From contig CAAFRW010000144.1 in assembly GCA_900765575.1 (NCBI GenBank), positions 1 through 48,050 on the forward strand: DNA of 48,050 nucleotides, read 5' to 3'. Below, in pieces: positions 8,943-16,809 of the stretch. Each line of letters starts with the position of its first letter. Within the stretch, counting starts at the first letter, position 1. The position numbers were made by a program, and so were the translations under genes. Origin of the DNA: Bacteroidaceae bacterium (GTDB lineage: Bacteria > Bacteroidota > Bacteroidia > Bacteroidales > Bacteroidaceae). Under the pieces are notes generated by a model. It worked only from the letters and a program-made list of their open reading frames with translations. It had not been told where the DNA came from and made no database searches.

Positions 8943-8950
8943 CAAAAGTA
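8943..8950 (-). promoter_or_regulatory. -7 promoter element of phosphonate operon
   Basis: TACTTTTG on the minus strand, an exact match to the Bacteroidetes -7 consensus TAnnTTTG, 28 bp ahead of the transporter start. The same octamer serves the divergent HTH gene. No clear -33 TTTG box is visible. Confidence 0.65.
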
Positions 8951-9129
8951 GAGTCTCCGGAGCGGACGGGAAATGAATAAAACAGGAATAATAAACTTGT
9001 AATTTTTCAGTAGCATTAATGAAAAAGGAACGTTACGAAAATGAAACAGAAATGTAGCAACTCCCCTTTTTGTCCTATCTCTCAAGTCATAAAAATTCCA
9101 AAATAAGTCCTATAAATAGAAGAAATAAA

Positions 9130-9137
9130 TACTTTTG
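9130..9137 (+). promoter_or_regulatory. -7 promoter element of HTH gene
   Basis: TACTTTTG 19 bp before the ATG at 9157. It lies downstream of the earlier in-frame ATG at 9070, which argues that 9157 is the true start. About 180 bp separate the two divergent -7 elements, room for an operator. Confidence 0.65.
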
Positions 9138-9156
9138 CCGCCATAAAGAATCTATC

Positions 9157-10044
9157 ATGGAGGAATTGAAGGATATATACGACCGTATCACCTATTTAAG
9201 GCAAAAAGGAGTGAAGATGAAAGAGATGGCGGAACAGATAGGCGTCTCCCCGAGTGTTCTTTCCGCTATCTACTCAACCGTATTGCCCGGTTACTTTAAG
9301 AAAAGAGCGCAAGGCTTGTCGGAAGATGAAGCGTTGGACGATGCGCTGATATGGGTTAACAATGTCTCCAAAAAGAAATTGCTGGGTTCGTTGTTCGATA
9401 TGAAAACAGCGCTCTTTTCCATGCAGATACCGGTAAGGGGAAATGAAAATAGCAGAAACCCTTATTTGGACATGCTGGAATCGAATATGAAACAAAGTGT
9501 GGAGCAGATTGCAAATTATAGCGGCATTTATATGAGTTATAGCATTTCATCGGCTTCGCAGGCATTGAAAATGGAGCCTTATCTGATTGCTCCCTCCGAG
9601 AATGGCAGTTATGTAATGGTGGGGCATAACAATGCTTACGGCTCTACGCATTGGGGAGCGGCTATAATGAATGGCAACCAGCATCTGTATCTCTCTTTTA
9701 ATGAACAACAACCGCCCCAACTGGCTCTGTTCAATATTTACTTGAAGATTCCCATGTTCGACCATCCGCCTTTTTTACGGGGACTGTATCTTTGTTTTGA
9801 TTACAATTTTAATCCCATAGCCCGCCGTATTCTCTTTGTAAAGGTTTCCGACAGCATTGCCTGCGAGGATTTTCTGAAGATAAAAGGCTCGCTGAAAACG
9901 TTTGATGAACTGACCGAGAAAGAGAAACTTTATTACGACTATACTTGTCAGAAAGAAGATTATATAAAAACCTGTAATGTACCTTCTCCCCAACTGAGCG
10001 ATGATGATTTAGCTTTAGAGAAGAAATTGCTCTCCTCACATTGA
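9157..10044 (+). CDS. HTH-type DNA-binding protein, unrecognised family
   Basis: A 295-residue protein divergent from the phosphonate operon. Residues about 10-40 form a helix-turn-helix (KMKEMAEQIGVSPSVLSAIY). The remaining 250 residues, with SYSISSASQALKMEPYLIAP, YGSTHWGAA and a late FLKIKGSL segment, are soluble, rich in aromatic residues and match no ligand-binding family I know. There is no signal peptide or membrane segment. By position it is the likely regulator of the DUF5690-phnX-phnW-porin genes, perhaps sensing AEP or phosphonoacetaldehyde, but this is inference. The start at 9157 is set by the promoter at 9130-9137. Confidence 0.75.
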   Translation: MEELKDIYDRITYLRQKGVKMKEMAEQIGVSPSVLSAIYSTVLPGYFKKRAQGLSEDEALDDALIWVNNVSKKKLLGSLFDMKTALFSMQIPVRGNENSRNPYLDMLESNMKQSVEQIANYSGIYMSYSISSASQALKMEPYLIAPSENGSYVMVGHNNAYGSTHWGAAIMNGNQHLYLSFNEQQPPQLALFNIYLKIPMFDHPPFLRGLYLCFDYNFNPIARRILFVKVSDSIACEDFLKIKGSLKTFDELTEKEKLYYDYTCQKEDYIKTCNVPSPQLSDDDLALEKKLLSSH

Positions 10045-10148
10045 GCTCAGAATGAAGGTCGCTGTTCAAAATAAGAAATTGCTTACCAAAGCTCGGACAG
10101 TACTTATAAAAAATGTAGAAAGCTGCGCCATCGCCCGTAGAAAAGTAC

Positions 10149-10156
10149 TATCTTTG
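10149..10156 (+). promoter_or_regulatory. -7 promoter element of ahcY
   Basis: TATCTTTG, an exact TAnnTTTG match 35 bp before the ahcY ATG, inside an otherwise featureless 147-bp spacer. Confidence 0.65.
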
Positions 10157-10191
10157 CAGCCAATCGAATACATAACAGTAATTTAAGTAAT

Positions 10192-11610
10192 ATGTCAACA
10201 GAATTATTCTCTACATTGCCCTATAAAGTGGCAGACATTTCCCTTGCTGATTTCGGACGCAAGGAAATCGATATGGCAGAAAAAGAAATGCCCGGCCTGA
10301 TGGCCTTACGCGAAAAGTATGGAGATTCGAAACCTTTGAAAGGCGCCCGCATTATGGGTTCGCTGCACATGACCATTCAAACGGCGGTTCTAATTGAAAC
10401 ATTGGTGGCACTGGGTGCGGAGGTACGTTGGTGCTCTTGTAACATATATTCTACGCAGGACCATGCTGCGGCTGCTATTGCGGCAAGTGGAGTGGCTGTG
10501 TTTGCTTGGAAAGGTGAAACCTTGGCCGACTATTGGTGGTGCACTTTGCAGGCTTTGAACTTCCCCGGTGGAAAAGGTCCGAACATGATAGTAGACGATG
10601 GTGGCGACGCTACGCTGATGATTCATAAAGGAGTAGATGCTGAGGCGGATGCTACGGCATTGGATGTACCTGTTCATGCGGAAGATGAGATAGAGTTGTT
10701 TGCCGTTTTAAAGAAAGTCTTGGCCGAAGATAACGGACACTGGCAACGTATGGCGAAAGAGATTCGCGGCGTGTCGGAAGAGACGACTACCGGTGTGCAC
10801 CGTTTGTATCAGATGAAGGAAGAAGGTAAGTTGCTCTTCCCGGCGTTCAATGTAAACGATTCGGTTACAAAGAGTAAGTTTGATAACCTGTACGGTTGCC
10901 GTGAATCGTTGGCCGACGGTATTAAGCGTGCTACCGATGTAATGATTGCCGGCAAAGTGGTCGTAGTTTGCGGATACGGTGATGTGGGTAAAGGCTGTTC
11001 TCATTCTATGCGCTCTTACGGAGCACGGGTGCTGGTTACCGAAGTCGACCCAATCTGTGCTTTACAGGCAGCGATGGAAGGCTTCGAGGTAGTAACCATG
11101 GAAGAAGCTTGTTCTAAAGGAAACATATTTGTGACCACAACCGGCAATATCGATATCATACGTATCGACCACATGGAGAAGATGCCCGACCAAGCTATTG
11201 TCTGCAATATCGGTCACTTCGATAACGAAATACAGGTAGATGCATTGAAGCATTTCCCGGGAATCCGTTGCGTAAACATCAAACCGCAGGTAGACCGTTA
11301 CTATTTCCCCGACGGACACTCTATCATTCTGCTGGCCGACGGTCGTTTGGTTAATCTGGGTTGTGCTACGGGACATCCTTCCTTTGTAATGAGTAACTCT
11401 TTCACCAACCAAACGTTGGCACAGATAGAGCTTTTCAACCATCCTTACGAAGTAGATGTATATCGTTTGCCGAAACATCTGGATGAAGAAGTAGCCCGTT
11501 TGCATCTGGCGCGCATCGGCGTTCATTTAACAACGCTTACTCCGGAACAGGCCGCTTACATCGGTGTATCGGTGGACGGACCTTACAAAGCGGAACATTA
11601 TAGATACTAA
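10192..11610 (+). CDS. ahcY: Adenosylhomocysteinase
   Basis: Cytoplasmic NAD-dependent S-adenosyl-L-homocysteine hydrolase, which removes the product inhibitor of methyltransferases by splitting it to adenosine and homocysteine. The Rossmann nucleotide site GYGDVGKG is at 261-268. The substrate-domain hallmark GSLHMTIQTAVL is near the N-terminus, and the C-terminus ends in GPYKAEHYRY, as in the family. The 472-residue length is complete. It is followed after 97 bp by the YfhO-family gene on the same strand; the spacer holds 7-bp repeats able to fold back. Confidence 0.97.
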   Translation: MSTELFSTLPYKVADISLADFGRKEIDMAEKEMPGLMALREKYGDSKPLKGARIMGSLHMTIQTAVLIETLVALGAEVRWCSCNIYSTQDHAAAAIAASGVAVFAWKGETLADYWWCTLQALNFPGGKGPNMIVDDGGDATLMIHKGVDAEADATALDVPVHAEDEIELFAVLKKVLAEDNGHWQRMAKEIRGVSEETTTGVHRLYQMKEEGKLLFPAFNVNDSVTKSKFDNLYGCRESLADGIKRATDVMIAGKVVVVCGYGDVGKGCSHSMRSYGARVLVTEVDPICALQAAMEGFEVVTMEEACSKGNIFVTTTGNIDIIRIDHMEKMPDQAIVCNIGHFDNEIQVDALKHFPGIRCVNIKPQVDRYYFPDGHSIILLADGRLVNLGCATGHPSFVMSNSFTNQTLAQIELFNHPYEVDVYRLPKHLDEEVARLHLARIGVHLTTLTPEQAAYIGVSVDGPYKAEHYRY

Positions 11611-11616
11611 AATATG

Positions 11617-11696
11617 AATTGAGAGTGGAGAGTGGAGAGTGGAGAGTTACCGTCGTCCGGTTGGAACTTTCAACTCTCAATTCTCAACTCTCCACT
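11617..11696 (+). repeat. 7-bp repeats and inverted arm between ahcY and yfhO-like gene
   Basis: About four tandem GAGAGTG units (11618-11648) are followed, after a 22-bp loop, by a complementary run built of CTCAACT/CTCCACT words (11671-11696). The two halves can pair over some 20 bases. It lacks a T-run, so it may modulate read-through or mRNA stability. Confidence 0.65.
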
Positions 11697-11707
11697 AAAC
11701 ATTAAAT

Positions 11708-14263
11708 ATGGTGGACAAGTTAAAAAGATTCCTTCCCGACCTTATTGCCATACTTTGTTTTGCGGCGATAGCCTTCGTTTATTTCTTTCCGGCCGTTACA
11801 GAGGGACGCATTCTCTCGCAGCACGACTCGGTGGCGGGCGTCGGCTCGGGAAAAGAATCGAGCGATTATTACGAACGTACGGGCGAACGCACCCGATGGA
11901 CCAATGCCTTGTTTGGTGGTATGCCTACCTACCAGATGGCGCCGAGCTATAATTCTACCGACTCGTTGCGGACAGTGGAAAAATGGTATCATCTGTTTCT
12001 CCCGGGCGACGTAGCACTGGTCTTTATCATGCTGCTGGGATTCTATATCCTGTTGCGCGCTTTCGACTTTTCTGTGTGGCTGGCTTCGTTGGGAGCCATT
12101 ATCTGGGCCTTCTCTTCCTACTTCTTCATTATTATTGCTGCCGGACACATCTGGAAATTTGTGACGTTGGCTTACATACCGCCTACTATAGCCGGCATGG
12201 TGTTGGTTTATAGAGGTAAATATTTGTGGGGAAGTATTGTAACCGCCCTTTTTGTGGCGTTGCAAATTATATCGAACCACATACAGATGAGTTACTACTT
12301 TCTGTTCGTTATGCTCTTCATGGCGATTGCCTTTGGGGTGGATGCCTGGCGTAAGAAAGAGTTCCCCCGTTTCCTGAAATCTACCGGCGTGTTGGTGATT
12401 GCGGCTTTGGTGGGCGTGGCAGTGAACTTGTCGAACTTATACCATACCTATGAATATAGCAAGGAGACCATGCGCGGAAAGAGCGAGTTGGTGAAGGCTA
12501 ATTCGGTCAACCAAACCAAGAGTGGCTTGGAACGCGACTACATTACCCAATGGAGCTATGGTATAGGAGAAACGTTCTCGTTACTTGTGCCGAATGTAAA
12601 AGGCGGCGCTTCCAATCGAGGCGACAAGCCGATGCTGATGTCTGATAATGAAACGGCGATGAAGAAAGCCGATTCGCAATATGTTCCTTTATATAGTCAG
12701 CTAACCCAATATTGGGGAGAGCAACCCGGCACTTCCGGACCGGTGTATGTAGGGGCTTTCGTGATGATGCTTTTCATCTTGGGCCTGTTTATTGTAAAAG
12801 GACCTATGAAGTGGGCGTTGTTGGCGGCTACTCTTTTATCCATCCTGCTTTCCTGGGGAAAGAACTTTATGGGCTTCACCGATTTCTTCCTCGACTACAT
12901 ACCCATGTATGATAAGTTCCGTGCCGTATCATCCATTCTTGTTATAGCCGAGTTCACTATTCCTTTGTTGGCCATATTGGCATTGAAGGAGATAGTTACC
13001 CGTCCGCAAGTATTGAAAGAGAATCTGAAAGCGTTCTATATCAGTTTCGGACTGACAGGCGGTTTGGCGCTGCTGTTTGCTCTGGCTCCTCGTTTCTTCT
13101 TTCCTTCTTACGTCTCTTCTGCGGAAATGGCAGCGTTGCAGGGAAGTAACTTGGGCGAACATCTTGCACCGATTCTGGCTAATCTTCAAGAGATGCGTGC
13201 GGCTATCTTTACGGCCGATGCTTGGCGCAGTTTCTTTATTATTGCAGTAGGAGCCTTGCTGCTGTTGCTATATAATAAAGGTACCCTGAAAGCGCATGCG
13301 ATGATTGTGTTGGTGGCTTTGTTGTGCATAGCCGATATGTGGCAGGTGAACAAACGCTACCTCAACGACGATATGTTTGTAGAGAAGACTGTTCGCGAAA
13401 ACACCTTTAATCCTTCTGCAACCGACCAATATATATTGCAGGACAAAGCGCTCGATTACCGGGTACTGAATCTGGCCGGCAATACTTTCAATGAGAACGA
13501 AACTTCTTATTGGCACAAAAGCGTGGGTGGATACCATGCAGCCAAGTTACGCCGCTATCAGGAGATGATTGAAGAGCATATCTCTCCCGAAATGCAGGCT
13601 ATATTTAAAGAGGTGGTCGATAAGCAAGGCGATATGACGCAAGTCAATGATTCGTTGTTCCCGGTTATTAATATGCTGAACACCCGTTGGTTTATCTTCC
13701 CCGGACAAAACGGTTCGACCATACCTTTGCAGAATCCGCATGCGTATGGCAACGCTTGGTTTGTTGACGAGGTGCGGTATGTGAACAATGCAAACGAAGA
13801 AATAGACGCGTTGCATCAGATAAATCCTCGCAAGGTAGCGGTGGTGGATGCCAAGTTTGCGGATGTATTGAAAAATACAGATGCTTCGGTTTCGTCGGAT
13901 ACCGCTTCGGATGTCGGGCATGTTTCTCCGTCGGCTGATGCCCGTAGTGTGAAACTGTTGAGTTACGAACCTAATAAGTTGACTTACGAAGTGAGCTCTC
14001 CAAAGGGGGGAGCCGTTGTTTTCTCTGAGGTTTACTATCCGGGTTGGCAAGCCTTTATAGACGGAGAAGAAGTTTCCTTTGGCCGTGCGGATTACATCCT
14101 TCGCGCCATGAATGTACCGGCAGGCAAACATACGGTTGAATTTACCTTCGACCCCGTATCGTTACATACTACGGAAACCATTGCCTTCTGCGCATTGGCC
14201 CTGTTGGGTATCGGAGTGCTGATAGCTTTGTTTTTTACATTCCGTAAGCGGATGAAGAAATAG
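11708..14263 (+). CDS. YfhO-family polytopic membrane protein
   Basis: An 851-residue inner-membrane protein with a hydrophobic N-terminal half (first segment about residues 10-30, then roughly a dozen more up to about 530), a long hydrophilic extracytoplasmic part, and a last membrane segment just before the basic end FRKRMKK. The late SEVYYPGWQAFIDG motif is typical of YfhO proteins, which resemble GT-C glycosyltransferases. The short loop after the first segment carries HDSVAG, where GT-C enzymes place an acidic residue. The sugar donor and acceptor are unknown. It is likely cotranscribed with ahcY and ends at a clear terminator. Confidence 0.9.
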   Translation: MVDKLKRFLPDLIAILCFAAIAFVYFFPAVTEGRILSQHDSVAGVGSGKESSDYYERTGERTRWTNALFGGMPTYQMAPSYNSTDSLRTVEKWYHLFLPGDVALVFIMLLGFYILLRAFDFSVWLASLGAIIWAFSSYFFIIIAAGHIWKFVTLAYIPPTIAGMVLVYRGKYLWGSIVTALFVALQIISNHIQMSYYFLFVMLFMAIAFGVDAWRKKEFPRFLKSTGVLVIAALVGVAVNLSNLYHTYEYSKETMRGKSELVKANSVNQTKSGLERDYITQWSYGIGETFSLLVPNVKGGASNRGDKPMLMSDNETAMKKADSQYVPLYSQLTQYWGEQPGTSGPVYVGAFVMMLFILGLFIVKGPMKWALLAATLLSILLSWGKNFMGFTDFFLDYIPMYDKFRAVSSILVIAEFTIPLLAILALKEIVTRPQVLKENLKAFYISFGLTGGLALLFALAPRFFFPSYVSSAEMAALQGSNLGEHLAPILANLQEMRAAIFTADAWRSFFIIAVGALLLLLYNKGTLKAHAMIVLVALLCIADMWQVNKRYLNDDMFVEKTVRENTFNPSATDQYILQDKALDYRVLNLAGNTFNENETSYWHKSVGGYHAAKLRRYQEMIEEHISPEMQAIFKEVVDKQGDMTQVNDSLFPVINMLNTRWFIFPGQNGSTIPLQNPHAYGNAWFVDEVRYVNNANEEIDALHQINPRKVAVVDAKFADVLKNTDASVSSDTASDVGHVSPSADARSVKLLSYEPNKLTYEVSSPKGGAVVFSEVYYPGWQAFIDGEEVSFGRADYILRAMNVPAGKHTVEFTFDPVSLHTTETIAFCALALLGIGVLIALFFTFRKRMKK

Positions 14264-14393
14264 AGGGCTTCTCAAAACTCGAATTCAATGAAGAGGAACT
14301 TCTAATCTGAAACTCGACTACCCTCATCTGCGATAGAAGTTGCCCTATCATTACTTTGAAATGTACAACCGTCCGCGATAGCGGGTAAGTTAT

Positions 14394-14433
14394 AAAAAAG
14401 ATAGCCGTCCGAATTTTGGGCGGCTATTCTTTT
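14394..14433 (+). terminator. Rho-independent terminator after YfhO gene
   Basis: An 11-bp stem (14400-14410 with 14418-14428, including a G-U pair) with a 7-nt loop, flanked by an A-run on the left and TTTT on the right. It should work in both directions and ends the ahcY-yfhO transcript. Confidence 0.85.
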
Positions 14434-14640
14434 GTCCGCTTCCAACAATCAGGAAGCAGACTCCGATATCTTTTAAAATAGAGTTTGATAGGGCTATTTT
14501 ATCTTTATCTCTTATCATCCGTAACATTTCCGAGTATTCGGCTTAGTTTAGACAAACCTCGTATTTCTCAGGTAGATTTGATAATTAAAAAGGCTCACCT
14601 TCACTTCCTCACTTTGGGTATAAAGAACTCTTTTACAACA

Positions 14641-14676
14641 AATAAAAGTGCCGATGCTCCCTAAAAGCATCGGCAC
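14641..14676 (-). terminator. Minus-strand terminator without an obvious gene
   Basis: A perfect 11-bp stem (14648-14658 with 14666-14676), followed on the minus strand by TTTTATT. It implies a minus-strand transcript entering from the right, but no convincing gene lies there. Confidence 0.75.
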
Positions 14677-15315
14677 TCTCCGTGTAAGCGTCTCCGCGCT
14701 TCTATATTGTCTCTCATTATTGGTTCTAATATCTTTCCAGGTATAAAAACGAATCATTATGGATTTAGCAGAAAATAGGTTTATAAAAACTTGGAAACGC
14801 TTACCTCTCTGTTTTACTTTGTAGCCTCCCGGTTTTAGTGATTCTTCCTCCATTTAGTTGAAAAGTAAATCGAACCATAACTCTGTCGGCAAAACCAGGT
14901 TAACGTATGCTTGACACTGTTTGTAGGGAAAATATTGTTTACCGGTTTACCGGCTATTAGAATCGCTTTTATTTGGAAATTCCTTATTTATTTTGTATCT
15001 TTACCTATTCGTTCCTCTTAACGAAGATTTCAGTTCCCCTTTCAGGACAATTTCGATATACTAGGTCTTCCCTCCTCACACAGTACGTCTACTTACCCGA
15101 TGCTCTAGTTCTTCCAAGCGAATGCAGTACGTCTTTCGCCTTACACATCCTTATAAAAAACCTTAGCTATATAGATGTTTGTGCTTACCTTCCTATATCT
15201 TTCTCCTTAAACTCCCTGAGCATTTTATTTTTCATAAAGGAGGATATTATTTCGTTGTAGCGGGTGGCTCTGTTTATTCCCTAGAAGTTGCGGATGGTAA
15301 GCAAGAAACATAAAG

Positions 15316-15361
15316 GAATCCTGCCAAACTCTGTTATTGAGTCATGGCAGGATTCTTTTTA
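15316..15361. terminator. Hairpin terminator downstream of thioredoxin gene
   Basis: A perfect 11-bp stem (15316-15326 with 15345-15355), 18-nt loop. The better T-run (TTTTT) is on the plus strand and a shorter one (CCTTTAT) on the minus strand. It ends the SusCD-locus transcript and perhaps also a plus-strand transcript from the gap. Confidence 0.75.
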
Positions 15362-15385
15362 TTGGCTGGTAAGGAGTGCCAAGTT

Positions 15386-16789
15386 TTATTTAGCCAAAGC
15401 CGCGTCTAATACTTTGCGGATGGAATTGGACGACGGACGGGGCGCGTCGGCGCTAATCATCTTACCGTCTTTTCCCACAAGCATGAAACGTGGAATTGAG
15501 TTTATTTTATAAGGCGAAGTAATTTGTTGTTTCTGGTCGCCGGCAAAAAGTTGTATGCCTTTCAGGTTCAGCTCTTTTACCATATCTTTCCATTTGCCGA
15601 GGTCTCTTTCCTGGTCGATGGAAACACTCATAAACGCCATCTCCTTATTCTTGGCATACTCTTCTTCCAGTGTGCCTAAAAATGGAATCTCATGTTTGCA
15701 AGGACCACACCAGGTAGCCCATATATCAATGTATACTACTTTTCCTTTCAGGTCGGATAAAGCTACTTGCTTGCCGTTAATGTCACGGAATTTAAAGTCT
15801 ATGGCTTCGTGTCCGGCTGCGTTATCGTCAAATTTGCCGAGAATTACATTGAAACGGAGCTTCTGGTCCTCGGTGGACAGGTATTTCTCGTAACGCTTTT
15901 TGTAATCCATTATATCCTCATACGTCTTGTTCAGCCCGGCTCTGCTTAGCATGAATTCCCCTTTTATGGTATCGTTGGCAATGTAGCTGCCTGTAAGCAA
16001 CGTGTTGGTGGCTTCCTTCATGCTGGCCATCAATGTTTCTGTAGTTGAACTGCTGTCGATACGCAATAGGATGGCATAAATATAGCTTAATAAGTTCAAT
16101 CCGTTCGGGTAAGTTAAAATAGCCGTTGTTTCCGATAAGGCAGGGATGCTTATATTCCGGTAGTAGTCGATGTAATCGGCGCTTTTCGGATGTACCGTAC
16201 GGGGCGTGTTGAGATAAAGTATGGTATACTCCGTCAGGTTGAAGCGTTTGAAATCTTCGAACGCTTTATTGAAGTTTGTGTTCGGAGTTTTGGCCGCGGG
16301 GTAGTTTTGCACCGTCTGGAGTATAGATTCCAATAAAGGAAAGAACTCTTTGTAGGTGCTTCGGGATTGGGAGAAGTAAGCCGATTCGAATTCGATAGGC
16401 TGAATTAAATTGTGCCATTTCTCCATTTCAATGTTTTCGGGAGTGTTATGACCGGTTAGATGATAGGTGTTTCCTTCAATCTTAAACTGGAACGAGTCTC
16501 CCGGCTTCAGGTAACAAATATATCTGTTGGCGGGAGCACCCGGAGAACGCCCTATTACATAGAAGCCTTCTGTTTGGGGAGCGAATGCAAAACCGAACAG
16601 TCCATTCCGGATGGAAGTGGAAGCAATTTCCTGTAAGGCTCCGTCTTTGACTTCATATAAATTTATCTTTTGCGGTGCAGACTCCGTCCACTGTCCGCTG
16701 ATGACAGATAAACTATTCTGGGCCGACGCATAAGCGCCGGTTGCCAGAATAGCAAGAGATAGAGAGATTTCTCTTAAAAGTTTTTTCAT
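15386..16789 (-). CDS. TlpA-like thioredoxin-fold protein
   Basis: A 467-residue exported protein with a Sec signal peptide (cleavage near ASA-Q, residue 23) and no lipobox. The N-terminal part resembles the DUF4369-type beta domain that precedes many Bacteroidetes TlpA proteins. The middle is helical, and the C-terminal thioredoxin domain has WCGPC with Cys361 and Cys364 intact. It probably reduces or isomerises disulfides in the periplasm. It is the last gene of the SusCD-type operon, 20 bp after the PKD-like lipoprotein gene, and is followed by a terminator, so its client may be an operon product or the imported ligand. Confidence 0.88.
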   Translation of the reverse strand: MKKLLREISLSLAILATGAYASAQNSLSVISGQWTESAPQKINLYEVKDGALQEIASTSIRNGLFGFAFAPQTEGFYVIGRSPGAPANRYICYLKPGDSFQFKIEGNTYHLTGHNTPENIEMEKWHNLIQPIEFESAYFSQSRSTYKEFFPLLESILQTVQNYPAAKTPNTNFNKAFEDFKRFNLTEYTILYLNTPRTVHPKSADYIDYYRNISIPALSETTAILTYPNGLNLLSYIYAILLRIDSSSTTETLMASMKEATNTLLTGSYIANDTIKGEFMLSRAGLNKTYEDIMDYKKRYEKYLSTEDQKLRFNVILGKFDDNAAGHEAIDFKFRDINGKQVALSDLKGKVVYIDIWATWCGPCKHEIPFLGTLEEEYAKNKEMAFMSVSIDQERDLGKWKDMVKELNLKGIQLFAGDQKQQITSPYKINSIPRFMLVGKDGKMISADAPRPSSNSIRKVLDAALAK

Positions 16790-16809
16790 TATCTATTGCT
16801 TTAAAACGA

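Larger units (their letters stand above)
14264..15385. other. 1.1-kb gene-poor interval
   Basis: AT-rich DNA between the YfhO gene and the convergent thioredoxin gene. Two frames of about 100 codons exist (minus 14548-14853, plus 14973-15260), but neither has a recognisable family or composition, and a hairpin lies inside the first. Three strong hairpins are listed separately. I see no tRNA, IS end or integrase remnant. Confidence 0.6.

Noticed and set aside
14548..14853. 101-codon minus-strand frame in the gap
   Set aside because: A strong terminator hairpin lies inside it, composition is unlike the surrounding genes and no family is recognised.
14973..15260. 95-codon plus-strand frame in the gap
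   Set aside because: Rich in Leu, Ser and Phe as expected of translated AT-rich pyrimidine tracts; no ribosome site or exact -7 element. The downstream terminator keeps it as a weak possibility only.
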